Assembly: GCA_003615045.1 (NCBI GenBank)
Contig: ML014129.1
Coordinates: 62,001-126,000 of the forward strand
DNA length: 64,000 nt
Origin: Caulochytrium protostelioides
Lineage: Eukaryota; Chytridiomycota; Caulochytriomycetes; Caulochytriales; Caulochytriaceae
Direction of reading: 5' to 3'
Part shown: positions 10,657 through 22,054 of the stretch, in pieces
Numbering within the stretch: position 1 is the first letter of the stretch
Layout: each line of letters starts with the position of its first letter
Notes under the pieces: model-generated
What the model was told of the DNA's origin: nothing
The model's database searches: none
The model's input: only the letters and a program-made list of their open reading frames with translations
Program-made: the position numbers and the translations under genes

Positions 10657-13600
10657 CGTGGCGACTGGATTCGGCTAGTAATGCTCGTTCTGAAACCCCA
10701 AGCCCAAGGGGTTTGGTCGACGAGCGCCCCGAGTGAGCTGAGGCAGCGCGCGCCGTGGCGATGGAAGCAGCCGCTCTGTTAGCGTTTGTGAAAGCGATGG
10801 TCCCAAATCCCTGATATCAGGAATCGTGGCTCGCCAGGGTGGGCTCGAGTGGCATCTGTCTATATCCGGGCCACTAACAATGCGCGCCGTCTAAACGTTC
10901 ACCCGTCGTGCCAGCAGCGGGTGGCGAGAAAGGGTGTTTTGAGGAGGAGCACACCTCCGATGTATGGTATGCGCAATGTGGGAAAAGGAGGATTAGTCGT
11001 CAAGAAGCGATCGGTCCATTGAGAATAAGTGGTCACTGCCGGCCTCCCCTCGACCATGGACCCTCCCTGCGCCCCCCCGCGCGTACCTGAAACAACTACC
11101 GTGCCGAGCTTGCGCACGTGCTGCTGCAGAAAGAACAGGACGGTACGGCGACCGGCACCGCATATATACCGCTGACGGCATCAAGCGCCCTCGGCAGCGG
11201 AAGGCGCGACCGTGATCGACACTCGCCACCGGCGGGTCCGCATGCCGCCGTCTGCCGCGCCGTCTCTCGCAGCCGGCCGCGGTCCGAGCCCTGCGAGTCC
11301 CCGCGCCTCCGGGTGCGCTTCTAGCGGGCGTTCCCGGAGGGCAGCGCGTCCGTGCGCGCCATCGCCGTCGTCGTCGCTGTCGCCGATTCGATCTCAGCGA
11401 GTATGAAAAAAGAGGCGTTGGCGCACCCCCACTCCCCCCGACCGGATGACGCCGGCGGCCGCACCGGCAGCCCTCGGGCATCAGGCGACACGACGACACG
11501 ACACGACACGGGATGCGACGATGCGAGGCAAGGCGAGACGGCGCGTCCCGCGGCATGACGCGGGCCTTCCCGCGATGGATGGCCACGGGGTGGCGTCGGG
11601 ATTCGGCCGTGCCGATTGGCCTTCCCGGTAGCGGTCTCTCGCGGCGCGGCCATCGCCCACACGCCGCGGAGCAGCGACCCCGCGTGCGTGCGCGCCCTCG
11701 CGTCCTGCGCCCGGCGCCGATGCTCCACGGCGGCCATCGCGTTGTGGCCAATGGCAGGGCCGATCGATGGACATGCCCATCGCATCACGGATGCGGGGTC
11801 GCTTCGCCGACGTGGGTGCGCCGCCCTGGCAGACCGCGGATCCGCGTGTCCAAGCCTCCCCCTCGCCGGCATCGCCCGCATGCCTCGCCATCGCCCGCAT
11901 GCGTCGCCATCGCCACCTGGCTTCGCCATCGCCACCACCATCGCCAGCGCCACCATCGCCATCATCATCCTCATGCGCCGCGGCCATCGCCGCGGTGGAA
12001 TTGGTGTTCCGACTGGGGCGCGCGGCCGTCCGGGGTGACCCGGTCTTCCGTGGATGGCATTCTGCCAACCGGCTCGGCCCGCCGGCGGGGTCCCCGCCCC
12101 TTCCCGACAGAACATCGGCAGCCGGTCCAGCAAAAGCCGGTGCTTTGCGTTGGAGCTGGGGCTCTGCCGGAGGCTGGGCTCGTCCTCCTTGAACGGCGCT
12201 GCTGGGGCGCTCCGAGCATCCGCAGCCAGAGAGCGTCGTCCGCATCGCCTTCCAGCGCGGGTCAGGCGAGCCGCGGCTCGGCGCCCCGTGCCATGCCGGG
12301 CCTTCCCGCGGCTGCCGTCATGCTAGGCGATGGCGCATGAGGGTCAACCCCGTATCGGCGTGCGAGAGCGCCTCACCATCGCATGCGGCGTGCAGGTCGC
12401 GGTCCATCGGACCACGAGACTCGCGACTCGCCACCTTATGCCAGACGACTACGAGACGATGGCCGATGGCCGATGGTCCATGACCGATGGCCCATGGCCG
12501 ATGCTGGCGCACGGGACGCGCGGGCAGACGACGGCCGGCCAGGGGGCTTGGACGGCCTTCGTCGTGCAGCCTTCGCCGATGCCGGGGACCCCCTCCTCCT
12601 CGATCCCCGGCGCCGCGGCGAAGACCCGAAACTCGCGCCGCAAGCCGCACAACACGCCCGCATCGCCTGCAAGTTTCTCTGTTTTTCGGGAACAAAACGC
12701 GGCGCTTAGCGCCAGCGCACGGATGTTCCGTGGGAAGACGGGACGAGAGACTGAGCAGGCTGAGTAGGCTGAGCAGCAACGAGTGAACGCGCTGTCCGGT
12801 TTATGGCGGTGGCGCCCATTGTTCCCGACCAGGGGAGGGTTCCACCGCACCTCACCACACCGCATCGCGTCGCATCGCATCGCGTCGATGCCACCCTGCG
12901 GGGACGGAGGGTTCTCTGACAAATGGCGCGCCACGACGTGTCGGCCATCGCTGGGTGCGGCCTATGCGGACGCGATGTGGTAATGCCGGCATGTAGTCAG
13001 CTGTGTGTTGCCCGCCGATAGCCGCCAACGACCCAGGCACGCAGCTATTCTCGCAATCGATTCAAGCAGGGAGTCGCCGTCGCGATCCGTAAGTCAGCCA
13101 TCCCCCCGCGACGGCGACGCCAAGCCCGAATGCCTTCGCCTGCGACGCTCTCCGCCCGCAGAATCTGACGGCGCGAGACGACCTTGGCCGACGGAGAGAG
13201 CATGGGGATCGCCCGAGACATCGATCCAGCCCGAGACAAAGACCGACGGGAGGGGGTACCCAAGCCAAGCGGCTTTGATTGAGCAACAGTGTGAGCGTCG
13301 ATCCGGCTCAGATACGGCCCGAGCTCATGGCCAGCAGGAGCGGCAATGAAAGGAACGCGGAACCGTCTCCATCGGGTCCAGCCGTGAAGGCGTGCGGCGT
13401 TAATACCGGAAATCCTAAACCCCGAAATTTGAAGCCAAGTTCGAAGCCTGGAATGTCTCTTGGCTACCGCGCGGCGAACCATGCGTTCACGGGACGCAAT
13501 GCGGCTGTCCCCAGGTCTGCTCGGGACCGCTGCCGTATTACATGGCACCTTCCACAGCAATGACCCGAAACGTCAGATTGCCGGGATGCGGCCGCCGTCG

Positions 13601-14582
13601 GCGTCGGCATCGGCATCGGCATCAGCCGCACGACGCGGCGTACCCGCCGATCTAGCATGACGACAGACGGCGGCCCGTGGGAGAGATACTGGGGCAGACA
13701 ATGCGCATCCAGCAGCGGCTGGATGAAAGAGACCACGCACAGCGGCGGGGGGGCGCTCCCCAGTGGCTTGGATCACGATCAGTCGTAGCTCCGCTGGACG
13801 TCGATGCTTAGTGAGGGTCAAAGCTCGACAGCTGGGTGTTGTCCATCGCAGGCGGCATCGTCCAGTGGCGCCTCTCTGCCGGGTTCTGGCCCACACGTCA
13901 TGGAGGGCCATGCTCTACCCGTTCATGACACTAATGCAGCGATCGGCCGATCAAGGAATGGATGAAGGAGGGCGTTCGATGCGGCTGCCTCCGGCACACG
14001 GCAGTGACAAACCATGACCCGCTATCTTGCATCCATTCCCATGGTGGTCCCTAAAATGTGAAAACGAAAGGAGTTTGGGAGATACGACGACATGTTGGGC
14101 CTCTTAGGCGATGACATATTGAGTCTCTATTTGCCCATGTAAACTATACCCATGTTATCTCAAAGGTTCGTCCCTGTGCAGAGTTATATGCGACTGTCAC
14201 GTCGATGACGTACCATCATCGCAAAAACGATCGGGGCTCGAGCCCCGTAGTTTTGAAAGTCCGCTCGATCCGCCTGCTCGATCCCTGCCGATCCCCGTTG
14301 TTTGGGTAGCCGGCGTATGAAAGTCCGCTTCTACAACACCCGTATCAGACAATCCACGCCAAAGACTGCAAGACCTCATGAACACGATCGCCGATCCGCG
14401 AGAATCGTACCCGTAGTATGCCCAAAGGACGCGCTGAATGGTTACCGACGACCCCATCTTATTTCACGCTTGGTCCATCTTTTCAGAGGCATACGCGGTC
14501 TCCGGAGCTTCTCAAACTCCGACCAACCTCCATCTTGGCCGATCTCTGCCGCGGCGGCCTCCACGCGTGTCATCTGAGCGCC
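10657..14582. other. Long gene-poor region
   Basis: About 3.9 kb without a gene I can support. Open frames up to 275 codons exist on both strands between 11.3 and 12.8 kb. They are dominated by Arg/His/Ala and come from degenerate CATCGC- and GATGGC-type repeats, notably 11865-11975 and 12455-12505. A GCATC-rich run lies at 12860-12887. An AT-richer stretch at 14040-14180 precedes the next gene and may be its promoter. I found no tRNA or rRNA signature. Confidence 0.45.
12860..12887. repeat. Short GCATC/GCGTC pentamer run
   Basis: Imperfect pentanucleotide repeat of GCATC and GCGTC units. It is the same motif family as the large (GATGC)n satellite at 27.7 kb, read on the opposite strand. Confidence 0.6.
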
Positions 14583-15317
14583 ATGACGGCGGATTCCCTG
14601 TCAGCCGCTGACGCGCTGGCCGCGCACGCCGTCACCTGCATCAAGACTCTCATTGCCCTCTGGGGCCCTTGGGTCGCGCGTCCCTGCGCCACGTGGCAAC
14701 GTGACCTGGTGGTCGCTGACGTCGTTCTTGCGGAGGGGACGGCCTCCGCCAACGGTGCCGCCGAGGCTGCGTATGGCTGTGTCACGGCGCAGTCGACGTG
14801 GAGCCTCGCGACGCCCGAGCAGCCCGTGAGCCGCGCGACGATCCGCATCATTTGGGTCTACACGCGGCATCCAGCCTCCGCACCGGCATCGGCATCGATG
14901 GCTGCTGCTGCCGCACCGCAGATCGAGGAGACGTTGACGTACCAGTTCCTGCCGTTCTCGCAAGCACATCGCGTGCCACTGCCGCTCGATACAGCGGCCG
15001 CCCACGCCTCTACGGAGGCCGAAGCGACACGGCTCGCGCTGTTTGGCTCAGAGGGCGCGCTGGTGGCCGCCGCGACGCCGGACGCGAATACGCAGCGTCA
15101 TCCCCAGTACGCGTCGGGCGGGGGGTTGTGGACCTCGCCGCTGGCCAATCCGTCGCGTATCATCGACAAAGTCTTTGCCACGTTCCATGCCGCCGCGCAG
15201 GCCATGGTCGCCAAAAAGATTGTCCCCGATCTCGAGACTGAGACCTCGTCTCCACCAGTGGCGGACACCGCCGCGGCGGGCGGGGTGCCCCAGGCGGCCT
15301 CGAATGTCCCATCATAA
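14583..15317 (+). CDS. Hypothetical protein, unknown family
   Basis: About 244 residues from ATG 14583. The frame is open back to 14418, so an earlier ATG or a spliced upstream exon is possible. I do not recognise it. It starts MTADSLSAADALAAHAVTC and has an ordered-looking segment with alternating hydrophobics (ATIRIIWVYTRH, EETLTYQFLPFSQ). It ends with an amphipathic stretch (NPSRIIDKVFATFHAAAQAM) and an Ala/Pro-rich tail. No TM helix or signal peptide is evident. It converges on SEH1, with about 180 bp between the stops. Calling it a gene rests on codon use and uninterrupted length only. Confidence 0.5.
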   Translation: MTADSLSAADALAAHAVTCIKTLIALWGPWVARPCATWQRDLVVADVVLAEGTASANGAAEAAYGCVTAQSTWSLATPEQPVSRATIRIIWVYTRHPASAPASASMAAAAAPQIEETLTYQFLPFSQAHRVPLPLDTAAAHASTEAEATRLALFGSEGALVAAATPDANTQRHPQYASGGGLWTSPLANPSRIIDKVFATFHAAAQAMVAKKIVPDLETETSSPPVADTAAAGGVPQAASNVPS

Positions 15318-15494
15318 TGCGCTCCGGTCACCTGGCCGAGACTGGCCATCGATCGCTATGCTACGACTAACGGGTTCAGGCCGATGCATGCTAGGCAATA
15401 AAGCAAAAGTACAAAAGTCTAACCATCAAACAAACAAGAAGAAAGGCCGCGTTACGGGGTCAACCTAGAGACGGCCGGCACGGCGCCACGCTGA

Positions 15495-17596
15495 TCAGTG
15501 GTAGCCGTAGCCATACCCGCCGCCGTGAGCGCCGAAGGGTGTCATGGCCGGAGGGCCTGTGGGCTCGTGACCATACGCGTCACGGGGACTCTGCTCGATG
15601 CCCGCCGGCAGACCCGAGAGACCGGGGGCCGCGCCCCCGGTGCCCGTCGACGGAGCGGCCTGGGCGCTCGCGACCTCCGCGTTGATAATGCTCAGGCAGC
15701 GCCAGCCGCCGCTGCCGCCGCTCGCGGCCTTCCAGTTGCGCACCGTGCCATCGTCGCCGGCGCTTGCCAGAATCGTGCCGGTCACGTTCCAGCGGACCTG
15801 CCACACCTCAGCGGCGTGGTCGCTGAGGTCGGCGACAAGGGTCACGACGAAGCGGTGGCCCTGTGCCGCGGCATGCGAGGCAGCGGCGGCAGCGGCAGGG
15901 TGGGACGCGTCGCCCGAGGGAAGCGGCGAGTCGGGGCTCGCGCCGTCGGCGCGGCCGAGGTCAGAGCCGCCGGCGCCCGCGCCGCTGCCGTAGGGCCCGT
16001 AGGCCGGGTCCGAGTGCGTCAGGTCGCGCAGGTAGCCGCGGGAGTGGCGATCATACGGGATGCCTTGCTGCGGGGGCTGCTGGGACGCGTAGGGCGACGC
16101 GGTGAGGCGGGCCTGGGTGTCGGGGCTGGCCAAGTGGGCGGCGCCGGCAGCGCCGGCGGCGGGCAGACCCTCGTCTCCGCCAAAGAGATGGCCTGGTGGA
16201 GGTTTGGGCGTCAGCTTGTAGATGCGGACATGGCCGTCGCGACACGCGGTCGCGATAAGGTGATAAGTGCGGCCCAGGTTGGGCGCCCACGCAACGTCCG
16301 TCACGAGGTCGGTATGTCCTGCGAGGACTTCGTAGCCCTTCCACCGGTTCTGCGCGCTGATGCGGTAGATCATGGGATTCCAGTCGTGGCCGGACGTCTT
16401 GAACTGCAGGTTGATCGTGTTCGGACCGTCACCCGATCCCGACATAAGATGGTTGCTGCTCGTCGCCGACGCGCTGTTGTTTGGATGCGTATGGCCGCTG
16501 CCATCGAACCCGTCCATCGTCTCCGCATGGTCTTGGCCAAACATGGACGAGCGGCCGATCGCCACGGCGCCCGAATTCGGCGCGCCCAGGCTGCCGCCGC
16601 CGCCGCCGCCGCCCGAGCTGCTGCTCAGCGCCGCAGTCCCGGGCCCGCTGGGGCCGATGTTGCCGCCGCCGCCAATGACCATCATGGCCGGCACGTGGCG
16701 TGCCGGACACCAGTCCAAGCAGATGCGCGCTTCCTGCGAGCGCAAGGCCACCGGCACGACCTCAATTTCCTCCATCAGCGTCCACGCCGGATGGGATGCA
16801 CTCCCAGCGCCGCCGGCGCCGCCAGCGCCGCCGACGCCCGCCGTGCTGGGCGCGCCCGGACCGCCGGCGGCCGCCGTCTTGGCGGCGCCGTCACTGCTGC
16901 CGGCGCCGGCGCCGATCGCATCGCCCGTCGACTGGTAGATGCGGACGAGCCCGTCGGCGGCCGCGGACGCGAGCTGGAAGCCGAGGTGCGGCGGGGCGAA
17001 TGCGATGGCGTGCACGGGTGCGCGAGCATCGGCGAGTCGCGCGCGCTCGATCCACGGCGAGGGACCGTAGGGACCGGCGGCGGCGGCGGCGTCCGTGGCG
17101 GGCAAGGCCGCGTGGTCGTAGCCCGGGAGCCGCGGCACGGCTTCGAACTCCTGCCAGATGCGGACGGTGCGGTCCATGGAGCACGAGGCCACGATGGATC
17201 CGAATTCGGGATGCGCCCAGACGACGCGCAGCACGGGCGCGTCATGGGCCTTCCAGGCGTCGCGCGGGACCCATGTCCCGGCGGCTTCATCGAACGCCCA
17301 TAGCCGCAGTCGCTGATCCGATGAACAGGTCTGCACGCACAGATTTGCCGCAAGACCAGCGAAACGTATTGAAAAGAAAAAGCCATGCCGAATGTGAAAG
17401 AGGTTCGGTGAGTGTGCTGCATTCTCGTCATCATACCGGGTTGCTATGCTGATCGTAGCGCGTTGTATCGCAAGACGATCGCGTTTGCGCTGTTCATGCT
17501 GTGAGCCTTTACCATTAAGCGAAGACCATAAAAGTCATACGCAAGGTCATGGAGCAGATCTTCGTGACCTGCATCGAATGCAATGATATCCTCCAT
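15495..17596 (-). CDS. SEH1: Seh1-type WD40 nucleoporin / SEA-GATOR2 subunit, 2 exons
   Basis: Exon 1 is 17596-17513 (28 codons) and exon 2 is 17330-15495. The 182-nt intron begins GTAAAG and ends CAG, phase 0. The product is about 639 residues. The joined start MEDIIAFDAGHEDLLHDLAY continues into TCSSDQRLRLWAF, matching the Seh1 opening (HxDLIHDVxFDFxGxRxATCSSDQ). WD blades are visible: VVWAHPEFGSIVASCSMDRTVRIW, ICLDWCP, VAWAPNLGRTYHLIATACRDGHVRIYKL, VRWNVTGTILASAGDDGTVRNW. Large Gly/Ser/Ala inserts between blades lengthen it well beyond the ~350-420 residues usual for the family. Seh1 is shared by the Nup84/Nup107 nuclear pore complex and by the vacuolar/lysosomal SEA/GATOR2 complex in TORC1 signalling. 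Without exon 1 the protein would lack its first blade strand. Confidence 0.9.
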
Positions 17597-18539
17597 CGTG
17601 AAAGGCGGCTCTCCGCCGGACGGGGCGCACGCGGGGAAGCGGCAGCGGCGTCCGTCCTGGCGTCCAAACTCCGCTCACGGCACCCGGTTATCAAGCGAGA
17701 TCAGCCGAAGGACCAGCGAGAGCGCGTATCAATGGATACTTCGCAATATTGCCGTACAGCACGCGTCTTTCCGAAGCGTTCAGCGACAGCAGCTACAGCC
17801 GAATAGGCAAAAAAAAGGGGAGAACGACGGCGGCGATCCGCGCTCGAAGCAGGAGGGGGCGCGGGCAAGGAGCTTATTACCGCGATATCGAGCGACACAA
17901 AGCCAACGCACTATCGCGTGACTTCATCGCAGGACCTCGATGTCATAACTGTGCTTGCGCGTGTACGTGATCGTCGTGCCGCCTCGCGGACTGTCGTGTT
18001 GGGGGTCGGCATGTCTGCTTGTCTCTGCTCCCCGCGTGCCGGTCAACGGCCGCCCCAGCCCCGCGATCAAGGGCCCTTGTTCGATGTTCTGTGGCGTGGC
18101 GGGGGTGGCCGGCCTCTAAGCCCGACAGGACGTGTGCCGTGGCCGCTGTAAGGCCGCCCCGATGCCGTCTCGCATCCAACGAGCCAGGGACCGCGGCATC
18201 AAAAGAGGCACCATACTCGATGTATCCGACAAGCAGGAGGATGAGGGGGCACGCTAGGGCGTCTTCTCGAGACCCCGTGTCGACCTGACGATGACCTTGT
18301 CCTGGGTGCTTCTTTCTCGCGACGGCCGCTTGCCCTGGCTCTGCCTCCCCACGACCGCCTCCTCCCGAAACCTCCGACTCCGACGCCCGAATCGCGACGG
18401 GAGCGCCGCATTGACCTGACGGACTGCCCGATGCGATAGTTGTGACCGCGTTTGTCTGTGCATCCACCGCGTGGCCTTGGCGCTCTCTCCGCCCTTCCCG
18501 CTCCTGCTCACCGCCCCACGGGTCTTGCGCTGCGCCGCG
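17597..18539. other. Divergent promoter region between SEH1 and MRPL6
   Basis: About 0.94 kb between the two divergent starts. It must hold both promoters. I see no gene. The 16-nt palindromic element GATGCCGTCTCGCATC is at 18161-18176. Confidence 0.45.
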
Positions 18540-19421
18540 ATGTCGCGCTGGGTGATCCCGTCGCTGGCTGCGCGCCAGCTCGCCGGCATGGCGTGGTCGT
18601 CGCCACCGGCGCCGTGCCGCGCCGGTCTCCAGCTGCGCCTCGCACACACGGGCGCCTCGCCGATTAAGTTTGCGGCCGCCGACATCGCCATGCACCTCAC
18701 GCTGCCGCACGGCGAGCCGCGTCCCGCGGGCATGAGCGACGCCGACTGGACCAGCACGCTCGCAGCCCGCGCCACGCGTCTTCAGCGGCCAAAGAGCTCC
18801 CGGTCCATGGCCTCCGGCGACCCGCAGGGTCGCGTGCTCACCGTCACCCACCGCCGCTCCAATAAGTCCTTGAGTCTGCCGATCCCCAACTTTGTGCAGC
18901 TCAACTTTGCCGACGAGGCCTCCACGGCCGCCGCGGCGGCTGCCGGCGCAGGCGCAGGCGCCGCCGCTCCCGCCGCCGCTGCCGCTGCGAGTGGCACAAC
19001 GACGCTGCAGCTCGCCGTGACCGACCCGTCGGACAAGAAGCAGAAGCAGATGTGGGGCACCACGCGCACGCTGATCGCGAACATGGTCCGCGGGCTGACG
19101 GAAGAGTTCACGGTGCTCGTGCACTTCGAGGGTGTCGGGTACCGCGCGGCCCTGGCGCCGGTGCCGACGGCGCCGGACTATCCCGGCCAGCAGCAGCTGG
19201 TGATGCGGCTCGGGTACTGCAACGACATGATCGAGCGCGTGCCGTTCGGCGTCTCGGTGCGCATCCCTTCTGCGCAGCGGCTCGTGCTGCAGGGCCCTGA
19301 TCTGCAGGTTGTCACCCAGCTCGCGGCCAAGATCCGCGCCCACCGTCCGCCGGAACCCTACAACCAGAAGGGCGTCTTTGTCGGAGACGAGACCATCGCC
19401 AAGAAGGAGGGCAAGCGATAA
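18540..19421 (+). CDS. MRPL6: Mitochondrial large-subunit ribosomal protein uL6m
   Basis: 293 residues from ATG 18540 (MSRWVIPSLAARQLAG), an Arg/Ala-rich N terminus typical of a mitochondrial presequence. An in-frame GTG further upstream is not a likely start. The uL6 signature lies in the second half: GTTRTLIANMVRGLTEEF then VHFEGVGYRA, with the family ending KGVFVGDETIAKKEGKR. Bacterial L6 ends in a comparable GxxY...RRKxGK motif and contacts the sarcin-ricin region of 23S rRNA. The first half carries an Ala/Gly-rich insert. It converges on the MADS-box gene, with about 150 bp between the stops. Confidence 0.9.
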   Translation: MSRWVIPSLAARQLAGMAWSSPPAPCRAGLQLRLAHTGASPIKFAAADIAMHLTLPHGEPRPAGMSDADWTSTLAARATRLQRPKSSRSMASGDPQGRVLTVTHRRSNKSLSLPIPNFVQLNFADEASTAAAAAAGAGAGAAAPAAAAAASGTTTLQLAVTDPSDKKQKQMWGTTRTLIANMVRGLTEEFTVLVHFEGVGYRAALAPVPTAPDYPGQQQLVMRLGYCNDMIERVPFGVSVRIPSAQRLVLQGPDLQVVTQLAAKIRAHRPPEPYNQKGVFVGDETIAKKEGKR

Positions 19422-19567
19422 TGGCCGTCCGAAACGATTCTTCATCTATACATAAACTCCGACCGAGAGATCTCCTGCGATGTGACATCTCCGATCTAGT
19501 GGTGGCTGTTCAAGGGCTGAAGCCGTCGTGCCTGTCGACGGCATCGGCTAGATTGCGTCAAGCCGAC

Positions 19568-20827
19568 TTAATCGAGGCCGGGCCGTTTGGATTTGCGCCG
19601 GCCGGCACGGGGCCGGATGCCGCCCATGAAGCTGACCTCCCGCTCGGCCGCGGCGTCCGGTATCGATCCTGGCGGGGGCTCGGACACCGACACCGGCACT
19701 GCTGCGGCCGCCGCGACAGGCTGGCGAGCAGGGGCGGGGACCGCGGGCGACCGATGGGCGGCGGCCGAGAGTCGCCGCCGTGACACGGCGGGCGGGGCCG
19801 CCGGCTGCAACGCCGCGGCGCGCGACGCCTCCGTTGCGTGCGCCGTCTGCTCCAGGATCTGCCGCGGATCCACGGCCTCGCCGTCCTGCCTCGCGGGGCG
19901 GGAGGCCGCCGTGGACGGGACGGCCGACGCCGCCGTGGACGGGACGGCCGACGCCGCCGGCGAGCCCGACGTCGAGGAGGACCCGGGTGACGCGGTGCCG
20001 GACGGCGCAGCGAGGGCCGCGCGCTGAGCGGCGTCGTCCGGACTCGCGTGGCTGCGCATCGCTTTCCGTTTCGGCGACCGTCTGGCGCTAGCGGCAGCGG
20101 CGGAGGCGCCCGCGTCGAGAACGGCAGGCGGCGGTGGCGTCGGGACCGGCATGGGCGCGGGGGTCGCCGTCGCCGTCGCCGTCGAGGCGGTGGCCGTGGC
20201 CGTGGCGGCGGCTGGGAGCGGCGCGACGACGGGGGGCGGCACGCCGGCCATCTCGAGCAGCGGCTTCAGGTAGCGTTCGTCGTGGACGGGCAGGTGCTCG
20301 CGGCGCAACGGGTCGGGCGGCGCCGGCGCGTTCAAGCAGGACTGGATCATACGGCGGCTCTCGGGCCGCGTCACAATCGGCTTGAGCTTCGGCGTCGCGT
20401 ACGTGTAGACGTAGCCCGTCTCGGACGCGATGACCAACAGCACCTCCGTGCCTGTAAGCGCCGAGAGCTCGGCCGCCTTCTTCATGATGCCGGTCTTGCG
20501 TTTGCTGAAGGTGATGTGTCGTCGCGCGCGGTCCGCAATATACTCGATCCTGATTTTGCGACGGCCGCCCGGAACGCGGGCGCTGTCAGCGTCAGCGTCA
20601 GCGTCAGCGTCGCCATCGCCATCGGCGTCAGCATCCGCATCCGCATCCGCATCAGCGTCAGCGTCAGCGTCAGCGTCAGCGTCAGCGTCAGCGTCGCCGT
20701 CGCCGTCGCCGTCGAGAGTGCTGGCGTTCAGCGCGGCGGCGGGCTGGCGGTCGTCAGGCCGTGCGATCATCGAGGCCGAGGAGGCCGGGGCCGTCGCGCC
20801 ATCGACGGCCATGGATTCCGCGGGCAT
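19568..20827 (-). CDS. SRF/Mcm1-type MADS-box transcription factor
   Basis: 419 residues from ATG 20827 (MPAESMAVDG). The frame is open upstream, so a longer start is possible. Residues ~86-143 are a MADS domain: GRRKIRIEYIADRARRHITF then SKRKTGIMKKAAELSALTG. It runs into an SRF-type SAM extension (VLLVIASETGYVYTYATPK, then ESRRMIQSCLNAP). TGIMKKA and the SAM place it with SRF/Mcm1, not MEF2/Rlm1. It should bind CArG boxes as a dimer. Just ahead of the domain (about residues 38-81) is a near-perfect Asp-Ala repeat, strongly acidic and possibly activating. The C-terminal half is Ala/Pro/Ser-rich. In fungi Mcm1 acts with cofactors in cell-cycle and mating control; that role here is inferred. 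Confidence 0.9.
   Translation of the reverse strand: MPAESMAVDGATAPASSASMIARPDDRQPAAALNASTLDGDGDGDADADADADADADADADADADADADGDGDADADADADSARVPGGRRKIRIEYIADRARRHITFSKRKTGIMKKAAELSALTGTEVLLVIASETGYVYTYATPKLKPIVTRPESRRMIQSCLNAPAPPDPLRREHLPVHDERYLKPLLEMAGVPPPVVAPLPAAATATATASTATATATPAPMPVPTPPPPAVLDAGASAAAASARRSPKRKAMRSHASPDDAAQRAALAAPSGTASPGSSSTSGSPAASAVPSTAASAVPSTAASRPARQDGEAVDPRQILEQTAHATEASRAAALQPAAPPAVSRRRLSAAAHRSPAVPAPARQPVAAAAAVPVSVSEPPPGSIPDAAAEREVSFMGGIRPRAGRRKSKRPGLD
20584..20714. repeat. Hexanucleotide repeat encoding Asp-Ala in the MADS protein
   Basis: Mostly GCGTCA and related hexamers on the plus strand, encoding an alternating Asp/Ala (or Asp/Gly) run on the minus strand. The period is in frame, so length changes keep the protein open. 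Confidence 0.85.
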
Positions 20828-22054
20828 GAATGATCCTGCTGACGGCGCGGCCGATCCCGGAAGGCGGGTCCAGCGCCGCGGTGCCTCGCGCACGGTGCCC
20901 ATGGCTCGCCCCTGGCTCGCACGTGAGGGCGCACGGGGTGGTCGCGGGGAGGGGAGGGCGGAGTTGCGCGATATTGCGGGGAGAGGCCGCGGATCACTGC
21001 GTCGTGTCGATGCGTCCGGTGGTGCCCGCGCTGTGCCGGAGTATACCGAAGAAAGAGGCTTCTCGTTTCCCAAAGGCGGAGTAAAGAGCGGTCTATCGAT
21101 GCAGTTGAGCTGGGTCTTGGCGAACATCCACGAGTATCGACAGCGCCTGCTGCCGCGGCCGCTGAGCACGAAAGTGTGGCGCAGCAGACTGGGTAAGCTT
21201 CGCCTTAAAGGGATCGGGAGAGCGCGACGCATACCGCAGTCTTTTCCCCCTGACCTATGGACACCCTTTGCCGCGCCGCCTGCTGATCCCGTTGTCTCAC
21301 TGCCGGTCGGAGCCTCAGCCCGGCGCGCTTCTGACCGCCGCCACGAGCCTCGCCGTCGGGTTGGACCGGACCGGCTTGCACCCCCGCTGGCAAGCCCAGG
21401 TGCCAAGCCATGCCGTCAGGTCTCCGGTGGCGGCGCGGATGGGCCGGAAGATGGGCCATAGCCGGCGATCGCTCGCGAAAGCACCGCTTCACTTCCCGAA
21501 CACCGCTCGGTTCCTGGGCTTAGTTGTGTGCATTTGATTGCCCACATCGCAGCCTGAAGCGCATCAAATCGTCTTGCTCAGAAGGAGATCCGAGGGACGG
21601 AGATGCGATGATCATAAGTAAATAGTATAAGCCAGCTTGAGGCGAATCGTTCTTTGTCAAGGTATAATATTTAATTATCCCACGCCATCGAGATGGCGCA
21701 GGCCGATCCCAGCGAACCCAACGGGCTCGTGGTGGCTCGACAGTGACATCAAAACGATCAAAAGAGACGAACCGACGGCATCGTGGGGGGCGTCGACGCG
21801 GTAGCGATGAACCCTGGGCAAGGCCACGTGGGCGGCGGGCTCACCGAAGGGATGGACGGCGGACGGCGGGCGGCTCCATCGGCTGCCGCAGTGGGCTCGG
21901 TAGTTGTTTAAGCGGTCGGCGCGGCCGTCGGTGCGGCAGTTGGTGCGGCGGTCGGCGCGGCGGCTAGCAAGGCCGCGGAGTTCATGGCAGTTGCTGGCGG
22001 CGGGCCGGTGGCGTCATGACGCGTGGTGCCGGCGTCGGCGATCACCCTAGGCGG
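20828..22054. other. Intergenic region upstream of the MADS gene
   Basis: It holds the MADS promoter and the 3' flank of the membrane-protein gene. 21595-21690 is AT-rich (AAGTAAATAGTATAAGCC, TATAATATTTAATTATCC) and may be regulatory or 3' UTR sequence. I see no supported gene. Confidence 0.4.

Noticed and set aside
11321-12340. Two opposing 270-codon frames in the gene-poor region
   Set aside because: Both come from degenerate CATCGC/GATGGC repeats. One shows a Met/Ala-rich hydrophobic patch, but there is no family support.
14200-14330. Possible tRNA around GGGCTCGAGCCCC
   Set aside because: The palindrome resembles a stem, but no acceptor stem, A box or B box with correct spacing could be found.
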